Source of the DNA: Coleophoma eucalyptorum
Lineage: Eukaryota > Ascomycota > Leotiomycetes > Helotiales > Dermateaceae
Assembly: GCA_026120035.1 (NCBI GenBank)
Contig: JALRME010000049.1
Location: forward strand, 124,001 to 188,000
Reading direction: 5' to 3'
Length of the DNA stretch: 64,000 nt
The position numbers and the translations under genes were made by a program. This document shows positions 21,703-33,284 of this stretch, piece by piece; position 1 is the first letter of the stretch, and every line of letters starts with the position of its first letter. The notes beneath the pieces were generated by a model. That model worked only from the letters and a program-made list of their open reading frames with translations, was not told the DNA's origin and made no database searches.

Positions 21703-22677
21703 CTAGCCACACTGGTAGACGGGCGTTTCCGTATTCCAATAGGCATACAAGTTCTTGTTCCCCTTCCGGTCAATCTTGGTCTGCCTTCGTTTTTCCTCCT
21801 TTTGCATCTTTTCCGCTTGCCGGTGCTGCATCGCCAGAAGGGCGAACTGCTGAGACGCGGGTAAGTGCATCAAGCCGTTGCGGTCGTTCGCGCTCATATT
21901 GGCTAACTGATAGGTCACCATTGCCTTGTCGCGTTTCTCCCGCTTCGATAATACTCGTGTGTCAGGTGTACCCGAGTTGGGCCCCTCCTTGCTAGACCCC
22001 TCCTCGTCGGGTTCTACCACGTATTCTAGTTGTGAAGGCAAGGCCCGAGTTCGGCGGCGCGATTGAGTTAAGGACGGCCCCGTTTGGGCGGACGACTGCT
22101 TCGATATAACCTTCCCGGAAGGTAAACGAATCGTGTCTTCATCAACCAGCAGTGGCAATCGGCTCGAGCTCCCGGCCGTCTCGTCCGGACTCCTCTCGTC
22201 CCCTTCGCGCTCGGTGTCACTCCCGGCGTCGTCTTCCGGCTCGGAGAAGTCGTAGAACTCGGCAAACTCCGAGTCGTCTTCGGATATATCGAACTTACAG
22301 TGACCCTTACCGGTCATATGCTGCTGTACCGCTTGGACTGTAGCTCGCTCGGTTCCGCAGTGTATGCATTCTCGGCATCCGAAAATAACGAAATACAGAT
22401 ATTTGAAGAGGGTCTCGAGATCGACGGTTAGGTGTTGCTGTCGTGGAATAAACAGGCTGTGGGATTTTTGCATGTGTGCTACGCTGTCGGGGAAGCTGGG
22501 TGAGAGATTGGGACAGAATAGGCATTGGCCAGGGATGAATGCTGGCATGGCCACGTCAGGAGAGTCAAATGACTCCTTGGCGGATGTGGGTGTAGAGTTG
22601 GTTCCTGGACTGGATGATAGACTCATGAATGGGGTAGTTGTGGTTGCAGTTGTTGTTGCTGTTGTTGCACCTAGCAT
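21703..22677 (-). CDS. short Rei1-like C2H2 zinc-finger protein
   Basis: A single-exon gene of 324 residues. Rei1/Reh1 in yeast and ZNF622 in animals are cytosolic factors in late 60S ribosome maturation. Two C2H2 fingers are visible: C52, C55, H68, H73 and C104, C107, H120, H126. Between and after them lie the family blocks HMQKSH, VDLETLFKYL, ERATVQAVQQHMTGKGHCKF and SEFAEFYDFSEPEDD. The C-terminus is basic (KMQKEEKRRQTKIDRKGNK). Compared with full-length Rei1, the first N-terminal zinc finger and about 150 residues are absent; instead there is a Thr-rich leader. No coding match to the missing part is seen upstream. It may be a truncated paralog or a shorter fungal subfamily. An AT-rich TATA-like run is at about 22849-22860. 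Confidence 0.8.
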   Translation of the reverse strand: MLGATTATTTATTTTPFMSLSSSPGTNSTPTSAKESFDSPDVAMPAFIPGQCLFCPNLSPSFPDSVAHMQKSHSLFIPRQQHLTVDLETLFKYLYFVIFGCRECIHCGTERATVQAVQQHMTGKGHCKFDISEDDSEFAEFYDFSEPEDDAGSDTEREGDERSPDETAGSSSRLPLLVDEDTIRLPSGKVISKQSSAQTGPSLTQSRRRTRALPSQLEYVVEPDEEGSSKEGPNSGTPDTRVLSKREKRDKAMVTYQLANMSANDRNGLMHLPASQQFALLAMQHRQAEKMQKEEKRRQTKIDRKGNKNLYAYWNTETPVYQCG

Positions 22678-22815
22678 AACAATGAATTTGAAGTGGGCGC
22701 GGCTCTCGATGGAGTTAAGCTCAAGTGTTGTGGTTGATTGGGCTCAGGCGCTGACGTTTATATCGCTAATGTTTATATCGCTGACGTATATAACACTGAT
22801 GAGATGGTATGGATG

Positions 22816-22840
22816 GAATTGAATTGAATTGAATTGAATT
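22816..22840 (+). repeat. (GAATT)5 microsatellite
   Basis: Five perfect GAATT units in the promoter region of the Rei1-like gene. Confidence 0.95.
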
Positions 22841-24425
22841 TCTCTCAGATATATATATTTAGACCCGTGTCAACCCCAACCACCGGATGGCGTAGGTGGT
22901 TGACAAGCAGGGGGAATTAGGCGATGCAAGCGTCGGCAGTCTGTAAGGGCGATGTGGGGGGGGGGGTGAGTCAGAAGCACTAGAAGCCTTTCAGCCGTTT
23001 AAAGCCAACGAGGAACGCTACGGGAACAGTGCCCCGCGGTATTGGCATGAAACTTAAAACTGCCGCCAAATGAAATGGGGGGGTTGACTCACTGAGGGAT
23101 GACTCATATGGACTCATAATGATTACTGAAACCACTTCAACGCAGCGCCCACCGTAGAGCGGGCATCCCGAATGGGCAGTGCCATTGAGAGCGAATCCAG
23201 AGCCGTGGGTTTCTACTTGTCCAAATACGGCACATGTGTCATTCAGGGATGGATTGGCGAGCTTCCGCAAATCAGAATATCCCCGTCGTGGGATGTTCCC
23301 GGAGCTCTCGACCGGTGCGGGGCTCTGCAAGATCGATCTATCGATCTCTGCCGGCAATCAGGAGAGCGTCGTCAGACAGTTCACTGGATTATACCTTGGG
23401 ATAGTAAATCGCATATCTCGGATTCTGAACTACGTCAGTATCTTTAGCCATAGCCTGTGGATATCATGGATAGACACGCCACAACCTTCTTTCTCCCACT
23501 GAGCCGAGCTTGGCCGTTCGGCCTGGAAATTTTCATACACGATCAGGGCACGATGCGACTAAGTGTAGCGTATTTCCAAAAACTGCTTGCCCAGTATCCG
23601 CCACAAACCCAATTGCGAAATTCTGCTGCTGGATGAGCTTGCGTCGTCCGTAACCAATTCAAGGAGAGACTGCCGGCTCCTCCAAACTCGAGATCCAGCA
23701 ACTACGAGGTTTTCACTATTCCTCGAGACCCAGTCTTATCTTCAATTTACTTCTTCTCACATGTCATGCGTATAAAAAAGGCAGGGCTAACCGGTTCTCG
23801 CCTAAATCCAAGCCGAAAGTCCATTATCTCTAAATCTCACCGTCTTCAGCCAATTCCGGCCTTAGTAGATATCGTAGCTCCTTGACGCTTTGTTATACAG
23901 CGAACAGATTGTAGCGCTCAACAGCTCCTGGAAGATTTTGTCCTCTAGATATGTCTTCGTCATACTACTTTTTGGTGACGAGATCGTAACTGTTCTTCTC
24001 TTCGTCCGACGTTCGAGGTATATTTTGTATCCCTTGCAGTTGTTAGCAAGATTTTGGAGAATTACCCTATTGCGATAAATGCTGAACCAATTTTGGCCTA
24101 TTATATACACTGTATTTGCAATACCGACGGCTATTACTAGTGTTAAGCTTCCTGGCTAAACTACCCTGAAGTGGCGCAGTCCTGCAAGCGTTGCAGAACT
24201 CTTACGATATTGCGGCCTTATCTAAGTTTACCCCTTTACACTAACCAAGGCCCGTTTCCTATCTTTCATTTAATCAGCTACGAAGTCCCAAAGGAACCAA
24301 CAAGCACCAAATCGTTAACAGAAATCTGAATTCTCACTGTACGGCTAGCATCATCTTTTTATCGATTCAATTATAGACATCTAACAGGGTCGTATGGCAG
24401 TTTAGGTGATACTGGTGTCTGGCCC
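22841..24425. other. intergenic, no gene seen
   Basis: A G-run (GGGGGGGGGG) lies near 22956. Overlapping open frames at 22980-23500 on both strands lack recognisable motifs. I make no gene call. Confidence 0.5.
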
Positions 24426-24870
24426 TCATCTGCTGGTCGAGTTTCTTCGTTTGGATCCGGTAGGACAACTAAGCGGTTTCGTTAATACCAGACCAAAAAA
24501 TGAAGCTGTGGCAACTCTACCTGGCTTTCTCGCTCGTATGTACTGGGCAATGTGCCAATCAACAAAATTGGATTCCTCAGCCCAGTCACCTTGTGCCCAC
24601 CACTCCTCTGAGCCTTTGATCCATATCTTAAAGCCGTCTTCAAGAGTTGCCCTCTCCATCTCTGAAGGATTAGGAGGAATGGTTTCCTTAGACAAGAAAC
24701 GCCGTCGTAGTTTCTTGGTTAGTTAGCGGCATATCTCTCTTTCAATCGTGATCTTTGCTTACTAGGAATTCCCGCCACCAACGCCCCTCTTTCCACTTCA
24801 GAATCCCCGTTTTTAGTACAAGAGCCTCGCGAACCTCGACTGCCGTGGATCGACGAGTGATACTAGCCAT
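24426..24870 (-). CDS. hypothetical protein, charged, Trp-rich
   Basis: Two exons keep frame. Exon 1 is 24870-24763, starting at ATG with MASITRRSTAVEVREALVL. A 49-nt intron (24762-24714) has donor GTAAGC, a CTAAC branch-like sequence and acceptor CCAAG. Exon 2 starts at 24713 with KLRRRFLSKETIPPNPSE. The text across the junction (KWKEGRWWREFL then KLRRRF) and the block GSEEWWAQGDWAEESNFVDW look like real coding sequence, but I recognise no family. There may be a further donor at 24520 (GTAGAG), so the C-terminus is uncertain. It sits alone between two gene-poor stretches. Confidence 0.4.
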
Positions 24871-26160
24871 CGCAGCGACATCTAATAAAACACGACTGCA
24901 AATTCATCCAAAAGTGTATTGTTGATAGACCTCAGCATCAGTATGAACTCCACTGACCGTCTGGTCGCGCATGGTGTGCATAGTGTTCATGGTGTGCATT
25001 TCATGTGTGCCTAGCAATGAGTCAGGGTTGGTTCAAGTCGCGGCCTATAGGTCGGCTAGGGATCAGTTGCTTTTCGCAAACGCGAGCGCGAGCGCGAGGA
25101 CGAGTGAAAGTAAGCTGCATTCACTTCATACAGTCCACAAAAGCCCTGTAATCGTATGTACTTGCTCACGCGAAGCGCTGTTACCTATCAGCCTACCTAC
25201 GGCCAAGTTTGGCCAGGCATTCATTCTCAAACCAGGGTTACTAGAATACGCAGAATAGCGTTAGTAGTGTGAAATCTTGGTAAACAATACGTCGATCAAG
25301 AAACAGAAAAGCCCTCCTGAATAGCTCAAGGACCAATTTCGGGGGTTCTTGTCCAAACAGACTGTTCCTACTAAGCTTTCAGAAACCGAAATATAGCGAG
25401 ATAGACCAGTCAAGGCATGGATCAAAAGCTCGAAAGAGTGGTAATCGTAGGGTTTTCGTCGGAAAATAAGGCTGGAAGGAATGGATTTCCCACATAGTTG
25501 AAGAGCGCAAACAAACGGAGCTTAAGTTGATGGGAGATTGTATGTTACTAGTTTAATTTCCAAACTCTAATATGAGGGCATGTCTAATATAATCTCAACT
25601 ACAGTTTTAATAACTGGGCTACTGATCCTGTATTCTACGACGAGCGACGACAGCTCAGTGCTGAATATGACCCTACCTTTGTGTCAAACTTCTCTTAACG
25701 ATCTGCATGCATTGCGTACCAGGCGCTCATATCTCACCTTCCAACTTTTCAGTTTCAAGAGTTTGATCATGTTGCTTTACAGCAGTTAGCCGTGGTATCT
25801 TGAATCCGAGGACAAATGCAATCGTAATGATTTCGAGCAGATGCCGAACAAGGGAACGGGCGCACCTAGTCAGAACCATCTATGCTTTATAGTATTAGTT
25901 TTCTTTTTTATTCCCCTTTTCGTTAATCGGGTTTGAAGATGTAGGATTTCTTGTAATTCCACAGGCAATTCCCTCCGCTGTTCTCACTGCCTCCTCAAAG
26001 CAAATCTGTGCTGGAAAACTACACAGCTTCAAGGTCAAATACCGCATAGTATTTCATAACGCAATATATACTGCATTTTTTTCCATATGAGTGTTATCCC
26101 TGTGACCTCAATATACCCTATAAGTATCCTACTATTGATACAGGGCGTAGCATCATCTCC
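24871..26160. other. intergenic, no gene seen
   Basis: No supportable gene. A short GAGCGC tandem run lies near 25080-25100. The rest is AT-rich. Confidence 0.5.
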
Positions 26161-28173
26161 TTAGCAGCTGGAGGTGCGTTGCCAGACTGGGCAAGGTTTA
26201 AAGGGTGAAGCAGCTACGCTTTTGTTTCCAAACAGTGGAATTGGTGAAGTTGTTGCTTTTGATAAGCCACGCACTTTTCCTGCCGAAGAGCAATTCAACC
26301 CGTTTTGCTCTATGGCAAACGCAAGTTTTATAGCGATAAGTCGACTAATCGTATTGTCTCTACCAACATCTGCGAGTAACCCGAGGATAAAGTCCAATCG
26401 AGTTTGGATCTGGAGCTTCTGTATATCTATGAAATCTTCAAGAAATATCGAAGCGGCCATATATGCTGCGAAAGCCATCATAGGATTCTTAAGAGTAGTC
26501 ATTATGTTTGGAGTTATCCGCAAGATATTGAGGATCTCGTCTGCTGCTACATATAAGCGAGCCTTGCTTTCATAAAACAGGTATTCTGGAAGGTTGTACT
26601 CCCGTATTTTGATGATAGCCGATCGATGGATAAGGATATTCACTGATTGAAGAGCCATATCAACAAAAGTGGAATTTGGGTCGTGAAGATTGGGTGATAG
26701 TCCAGGTCTCTGGGGAGTATTCATAAACATCATTGAGACAGTATTGTCAATTTCTCGATGCCTTGACCAGTATTCTCCATTTTGAATGTCGTAAACTTGA
26801 TCGTCTGGGATGTCTTGGAGGATGTAGTGTAGATTTCGACCAAATATATGTATAGATAACACTTTTCGCGCAAAAGACGAACAGGTGTATATATTCTGAG
26901 GCAGGGCATCAAATAGTGAGACGGTATGTTCCACGAGACCATTTTCAAACCCTTCCTCGGAGGCTGGCAGGTTTGTTTGAATCTAATTAGTGTCAACGAA
27001 TGAGCTATGAGCTAGGCAGGATTGTAAGCTCTTACGTCATCATGATTGATCAGAACCGGGCACCCTGTGATACTACTTAAGAGGCGGTCCGAGTAAAAGA
27101 TCGTCCAGAATGTCCTTCTTTGCTGTTCAAGCTCAGGCCAATCTACTGGAGAGGGCAGGTCTGATAGAGAGCCATTCCTAGGCTTATCCAAACAATGTAG
27201 CTTCAGAATCTGAGCAAACCTTACACTGCGAGCAACACTTAAGCATGCACGCGAAATAAGTGTATGGTTTGTTTCAAAGAGGCTAAGTAGAACCCAAGTT
27301 TGTGCAAGGGCAAATGTTGTGAAATGATTGCCTTCGTCCTTGATATGTCTAATTAGCAACGCTTATTAAATAAGAACGAATAGCAAACCTTCATCTCATC
27401 ATTTTCGGCATAATTTCGAGCCTGTTGATATAAAGGCAATCCTAAATGAGCATACTTGTCTGAAGCTGTGGTTGCCAGTGCCATTATACTGCATTGGAGA
27501 CCCATTGGCGGTTGCATATGAGGATGTAACTTGAGCGATGCTCTATAAGTATTCTGTCGCAAGATGGGCGCATTGTGGTGCAAACTTTCGAAATAAATGT
27601 TTATGCTATTATCATTGGTTAGTGAATTGGAGTCATATATGTTTTCTGATAACTTGCAGATTTTCCATGACATCTACTGGAGGAAGATTTTCAAACAAAA
27701 CTAGCCCGTTGCTCGTAGGGGGCCCCAAGCTTTCAGCTATGGAAGGTGTTGGAGCATTAGAATCCTTGTCATTACCATCTGCCAAATGATGATTGAAGTC
27801 TAAACTAGGTACAGCAACCACACCCGGGCTTGGTAATACCTTGGCCGTACCTCGATCTTTTCCACCTCGGACTATGCCTTCAAGAAGAGCTGGAAATTAT
27901 CAGTTCCAATGTGCATCCGTTGAAAATGTAGTAGCTAAGCTTACATATACGGTCTTCCAGGTCCTCGGTATTTGACCTTTGCATGGCCGGCTTTCGCTTT
28001 GCATTTGGATAGTCACATACACTCGAGGTTCTGCTACATCTACTGCATCCAGAAATCGCGCGATCACACTTCAGCTTTCGTGAGCGACACCGTATACATG
28101 ACATTGCGCTCTTGACAACGGCTTGAAAATTAGAAGTGCCTTGCATAGATCGAGCTTCGATATCGACAGACAT
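26161..28173 (-). CDS. Zn2Cys6 fungal transcription factor
   Basis: Five exons (28173-27945, 27889-27658, 27605-27389, 27338-27036, 26982-26161) give 600 residues. The binuclear zinc cluster has six cysteines at 26, 29, 36, 43, 46 and 53 with KLKCDRA between, which binds CGG-type half sites. A dimerisation coiled coil follows, starting LEDRISLLEGIV and formed exactly across intron 1. The middle-homology region (fungal TF domain) begins near INIYFESLHHNAPIL and includes ARACLSVARSVRFAQILKLH-like text (SVARSVRFAQILKLHCLD) and EQQRRTFWTIF. Intron 2 (27657-27606) appears to use a GC donor (GCAAGT): only this choice keeps frame and gives ENLINIYFE. The gene is transcribed toward 26.2 kb, next to a drug-efflux-type MFS in the same orientation, so it may regulate that neighbour. 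Confidence 0.88.
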
Positions 28174-29234
28174 TGGTTCTGCATCTAATCAAGACAATTT
28201 GTCATCAAATCGGTCTTTAACTTTCAGAGGACGATTTTTCGGCAAGGTCTAGGGTGGATAGCTGGAAAATCTCAACTAGATGTTAGGCTTTGTAAAGCAT
28301 ATAGAAATTTTGAAAATCTAGGACTGTGTGGAAGCAGCGTGTTGTGTGCTAAGAATAATCAGGTGTGATATATAAGCTACGTAAACTTTTGGATGAGTAA
28401 TGCATGAAAACATTTTTGGGGTTTGGGACCAGCCCACTAGTTGCTCGGCACTTTACTCGTTAGCTCATACACTAATCGTCTTATCGTCGGCCTCGCGTCC
28501 ACTCTCGTATTAACTTTCAAGGTTGATTCCCGTTGAGAAACAGTTAAATAAGTGTAAACCGCTGGCCAGGGAATGCAGAAAATAAGAGTTAGTCCTTAGG
28601 ATTCCAGGATCCTAATGCTATAATTTCGGCAAATATCCCCCCAGGATTTTAAATACTATTGTAACCCCCCACTCCCCCCCGACTGGAGCTATGGCGAAGT
28701 GATATCAATCAGTACAATTTGGGAACGAATATTTAATCATAGGGGCGGTGGTAATTGCACCAGTACTTACTGTGTAGAATGAATATGGTCACAATAGCCT
28801 GTACGTCAGAATATTATTATCATGTCAATCATGAGACCTGGTCGCATGTCACAATATATACCTCCCTTCCTCACACTTTCTTCTAAACTTTAAGCAGGAA
28901 GTCCGTTTCCTGAACTATAAACCCTTTAAAGCTACCATTTTGTATAATAAACATAGAGACATATTAAATCTAAATTACTGACATTTCTGGACAATGTGGA
29001 TTTGACAATGTGAATCATGATTCATATGCTGTTAAAGATCTTTCACTAAGCGGTAATAGTTCCCGATAATATTCTGTTACTGGTTATTTTACAAGTCTTC
29101 TGATCAAAAGTCTACCGCCACTGTGCAAAAAAAGAAAACTCTAACAGTCTGGTAAAATCACCTCGCACTTCCTGTCAACAAAATTTGTTTTCCACAGGAT
29201 ATGGTTTCATCGCTAACAAGATGCCTTCATACTA
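28174..29234. other. intergenic region between regulator and efflux pump
   Basis: Promoter side of the Zn2Cys6 gene. It contains a partial copy of a dispersed LTR-like repeat at about 28803-28905. No gene is seen. Confidence 0.55.
28803..28905 (+). repeat. partial copy of LTR-like dispersed repeat
   Basis: Contains GTCAATCATGAGACCTGGTC, CATGTCACAATA and ATACCTC...CCTCACACT in the same order as the copies at 37254 and 47434. It is shorter and more diverged than those copies. Confidence 0.6.
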
Positions 29235-31131
29235 TCATGCGGCGGCCATTTCGATGTTCTTGCCCTTAACAGAATTCCATGGCACAAAGACTGCGCCAAG
29301 AAATGAAAGTGTACCCATAGCAGTTGAGACATAGTAAGTTTGTGTAACGGCGTCATTGTATGCTATCTGGACCACCGGCAGGAATTGCGCCGCAATGATA
29401 TTCCTTAGTTCTGTGGCACCAGTGCTTATAACCAATTCCGCATTTAGACCAGGTATATTAGCGCTCAATAGATTTTTCACGAGTTGGTTCTGGAAGATGT
29501 TCTGCGCAACTGAAACGAAAAGCGCGCCCCCTAATGTCTGTGAAAACATCATAAAGGCTGTTCCAATAGGTATGTCGGCTTCTGGTAGAGATGCCTGCAT
29601 GGCAATCATAGATTGTTGCATGCCAAATCCTACACCCGCACCAAAGACAACCTGATAGCCGATCCATTTGGCGTGGTTAGTATCAACCTCAAATGTAGAT
29701 AGTATTCCCGCTCCAATAGCCATGAGAATAGACGAGACAAGCATGAAAGGAGTGTAGTAGCCTGTAGCGGTAATCAAGCCGCCAGAGAGAATCGACATAA
29801 GAACAAGAGAGAGAAGCATAGGTAGGTTCATGATTCCAGATTTTGTTGCAGACGCGTCTTTGATGGCTTGAAACCATATGGGCAACTTGAATAAGTTTCA
29901 GCATTAGTACCAAGTTGCTCTATGCATAAATGGAGGGAGCAGGGAGGGGGATCTGGCTTACATAGTACATAATGACAAAGAAAGAAGACCCCAGGCAGAA
30001 ACCATACCATGAGCAGGACAAGACATTCCGGTTCATAAAGACTCGAGGTGGAACAGTTGCTCTTTCTTGTTTCCAAATCTGAACACCAACAAATCCGCAA
30101 ATTAGGAGAACAAACAGAACAAAAAGGGCTATTATACGGCCACTGTTCCAAGAGTACGTAGTTCCTCCCCATTGCAAAGCAAGGAGTAGGCAGATGACTG
30201 CTGGCATAAATAGCATAGTACCTTCTAAATCCAGTTGCTGAAGTTGGCCTTTGAGAGTGAGTTGACTCGTAGACTTCTTCTTTGGTGCTTGGAAGAAAAC
30301 TATGATGAAAAGAGCAGTCACAGCTCCAAAAGGTAGATTGATGTAAAAGCACCATCGCCAGGTGAGGTGATCTGTAAATGCACCCCCCATTCTACAAATG
30401 GATCAGCTAATGGCGCCATAAAGATACAGGACTTCCAAGATGGTATGCTATTAAAATATGGGGGAAATAGATGGCCGGCTTACAGAGGACCAGCAACGGA
30501 TGCTATACCATACATTCCACCAACAATACCAGTATATGTTGGCCGCTTTTGAAGTGGAACGGTTTGAGAAATGATCAGAATTGCGCCTGAGAAGATACCT
30601 GCTGCACCTAGACCAGCAATTGCACGACCGATGATAAGGCCGACAGAGTTGGGCGTAATGCCGCAGACAAAGGATCCCAATTCAAAGAGTCCTAGAGCGC
30701 TGAGAAAAGTCCACTTGATAGAGTAGAAAGTGTAGAGTTTCCCGAAAATAAGTTGTGTGGCACACGTCGTAAGGAGGTAAGCACTGGCGTACCACCCCAC
30801 GTCATCTAAAGCCTTGAATTGATCGGTGATTCTAGGAATAGCAGTTGCGATGATTGTGTTGTCCTAAACCTCGCCTCAGTATTTTGTTATTCACAAGCCG
30901 AGTTGATAAATTGGGCTATACTGGGGGAGGGAACTATACCAGAGCCATGCAGAAGACAGCCAAACACAGAGCTATAATTACCAACGCGAGCCTCCATGAT
31001 GATGGATATGGATATTCATTCTCATTACTTTCCGGTGTCCTCTCCTGTTCGGTAGAACCGCTGGGTAATGCATGACTGCTGTCGTTGGTTTTCTCGTCAG
31101 ACGCGTGCAAAGACGTGGTCTCTATCGTCAT
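29235..31131 (-). CDS. DHA2-type MFS efflux transporter
   Basis: Four exons (31131-30940, 30863-30484, 30391-29962, 29885-29235) give 550 residues with about 14 predicted membrane spans, typical of drug:proton antiporters of the DHA2 class that export toxins and drugs at the plasma membrane. Family text includes [17 protein letters not shown] at TM1 (formed across intron 1), [60 protein letters not shown] (formed across intron 2) and the late [17 protein letters not shown] hydrophilic N-terminus of about 50 residues precedes TM1. The gene lies beside a Zn2Cys6 regulator in the same orientation and two NmrA-like genes, an arrangement often seen in metabolic gene clusters. Substrate unknown. 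Confidence 0.92.
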
Positions 31132-31909
31132 AGTCGATGGTGATTTCGTTGGATTTTGATTTTCCTGAAAAGAATGCTTTCTCCCTTGAAAATGCTTCCC
31201 AAGATCTTGAGAAAGCTTGAAAGATGTAAATGAATGTAAATGGTGTGTGAGGAAGTATTTAGAGAATGGCCAGGTTTAAAAACCTAGGATATCATGACAA
31301 ACAGTAGATGATAGGATACACGACTGACAAACCCGTTTCGACGATATACGGGTAAGGACTTACGGGCGAATAAATTAGCCGTAGTGGCCATTAAGTGCCG
31401 GCATTCGGTGGGAGCGATCGAGAGTTGGCGAGTATGAGAACTCGTTACGGTCGATTTCGTCCGAAGCCGAGCTGGTTAACTTAAGGTCAGGAACGCGCTC
31501 TCTGTAGGACCTGTGCAAGAACATACGGAAAGATATGGCTGCCCAGAATCTCATTTGAATCATATTGAACTTTATTTCTTAGATAACAAATTCTCCTTTT
31601 GAAAATTTTCTAAATTGTCCGAATTCCGAATGTGACACCCGGGTATCAAACTTGGGAACATCGGTCTTGATGGACGAAAAATACGCGGTGCGGTGGAAAA
31701 TCGGCCCGCAGCTAATTTTATCTACTGCAATGAACAGACAATATGGTTTGCAATCAATGTTCTGGTTACAGGAGCAACGACCGAAATAAATTAATTTCTA
31801 AGGTTATATAGTGGGCGACGATATCCATCCTTCCATGATCTCACCATCATAAACGCATCTACTACTTACTGTCCACGAAGCGACATCTCTGTTCCAGCAA
31901 ATACGCACC
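31132..31909. other. divergent promoter, efflux pump and NmrA gene
   Basis: The two genes are divergently transcribed from this 0.78-kb region. A TTATATA element at 31804-31810 lies about 100 nt before the NmrA start. No other gene is seen. Confidence 0.6.
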
Positions 31910-32812
31910 ATGTCTCTTCGCCGAGTCCTTATTATTGGCGCGACCGGAAAGCAAGGAGGTGCGGTCCTCAATGCTCTTCTCGCTTCTCCAGGAGGCTCTT
32001 CAATAAAAATCTTTGCGCCAACGCGAGATCTTGATTCACCATCTGCAAAACGACTAGCCGCAAAATCCCGCAATGTCTATCCTATCAAAGGTCAGATGGA
32101 AGACGCGTCGTCTCTATTTAAGACCATTGCTGAGCCGATTGATGCTGTATTTGCAGTTACTGTTCCTGGCATGAAAAAAAGCAAAAAAATAATTGAGGAG
32201 GTTCAAGGCAAAGCACTCATTGATGCGGCTATTTCGAATAATGTCAAGCACTTTGTTTACACTTCAGTTGATCGCGGTGGAAGCAAGTCGGGTTCGGATC
32301 CAACTTACGTGCCTCACTTCATCACCAAACACAATGTCGAGCTGTATCTAAAAGCCAAAGCTGCCAAGGCGGGCATGACGTGGACCATCTTACGCCCGGT
32401 CTGTTTCATGGATAATTTTGACGTTGGCTTCTTTGGCAAGGTAGCAACATCCTGGTGGTCGAGCATGAGCAAGAATACCAAGTTGCAGATTGTCTCTGTT
32501 AAGGACATTGGGGTATTTGGATCTGAGGCGTTACAAAACCCAGAAGAATTTCAAAATCAGGCTATTTCACTTGCTGGTGATGAATTGACCTTCGCCGAAG
32601 CCAATGCGAAGTTTAAAGCAATCTATGGCAAAGACATACCTCGAACCTTTAGTCTCCTGGCATATATCTTGAAAAATATGATCACGGATATTAGGCTGAT
32701 GTGGAAGTGGTTTGATGAGTTTGGTTACGGCGGAAACATTGTTGAATGTAGGAAGATCAATCCTGAGATGCAGGACTTCGAGAAATGGATACGAGAGACG
32801 AGCAAACATTAA
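31910..32812 (+). CDS. NmrA-like NAD(P)-binding protein
   Basis: A single-exon gene of 300 residues. It begins with the Rossmann motif VLIIGATGKQGGAVLNALL (GxxGxxG). Further blocks are APTRDLDSPSAKRLA in the second beta-alpha unit, KHFVYTSVDRGG and WTILRPVCFMDNF, which fit the HSCARG/NmrA branch of atypical short-chain dehydrogenases. Many members are redox sensors that bind NADP without an active-site YxxxK; I do not see a convincing YxxxK here. It is divergent to the efflux pump. Function in this cluster is unknown, either a regulator or a reductase. Confidence 0.87.
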   Translation: MSLRRVLIIGATGKQGGAVLNALLASPGGSSIKIFAPTRDLDSPSAKRLAAKSRNVYPIKGQMEDASSLFKTIAEPIDAVFAVTVPGMKKSKKIIEEVQGKALIDAAISNNVKHFVYTSVDRGGSKSGSDPTYVPHFITKHNVELYLKAKAAKAGMTWTILRPVCFMDNFDVGFFGKVATSWWSSMSKNTKLQIVSVKDIGVFGSEALQNPEEFQNQAISLAGDELTFAEANAKFKAIYGKDIPRTFSLLAYILKNMITDIRLMWKWFDEFGYGGNIVECRKINPEMQDFEKWIRETSKH

Positions 32813-33284
32813 GCACCTTGGAAGTGATACACTGTATTATTAGCCTACCAATAACTTAACTTATTCTTCTATTGTATTTCAAATAAGTAATGTAGAGACG
32901 TTTGCTGGAATTGAGATAGGCGATATGTAACAGTACTATTTAGATAGAAGAGGCAGACACATTAGATTGATTATAATAAGTTAACAATTCAATGACTAGG
33001 TCTAAAGTGAATGTAATATTAAAATCCCATTCACTTAAAATATCGGTAGACAGTCCTTAAATTTTCATATGCCAAATAGATACAAATGTAAGCTGACAAA
33101 GATCTTAACGATACATTACGTAGGTTGGACTGTTGAAAAGGCAGGTGATGCAAAAACTATTTCCACAGATCCAATGTTGAATTGTAATCACTGAGTTTAC
33201 AAAGGGACTAATTACTAGTTTATGGCCTTTCTCTTGTTCTACTTTAAATCACTCGATGATCCCAACTGCCGGTTTCATTTATTT
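32813..33284. other. convergent intergenic region
   Basis: AT-rich spacer between the 3' ends of the two NmrA-like genes. No gene is seen. Confidence 0.6.

Noticed and set aside
22980..23502. Open frames on both strands as a gene
   Set aside because: They overlap each other, have no family motifs and no credible promoter or splice structure.
25078..25100. GAGCGC tandem run as a functional repeat
   Set aside because: Only three to four units, so ordinary low-complexity sequence.
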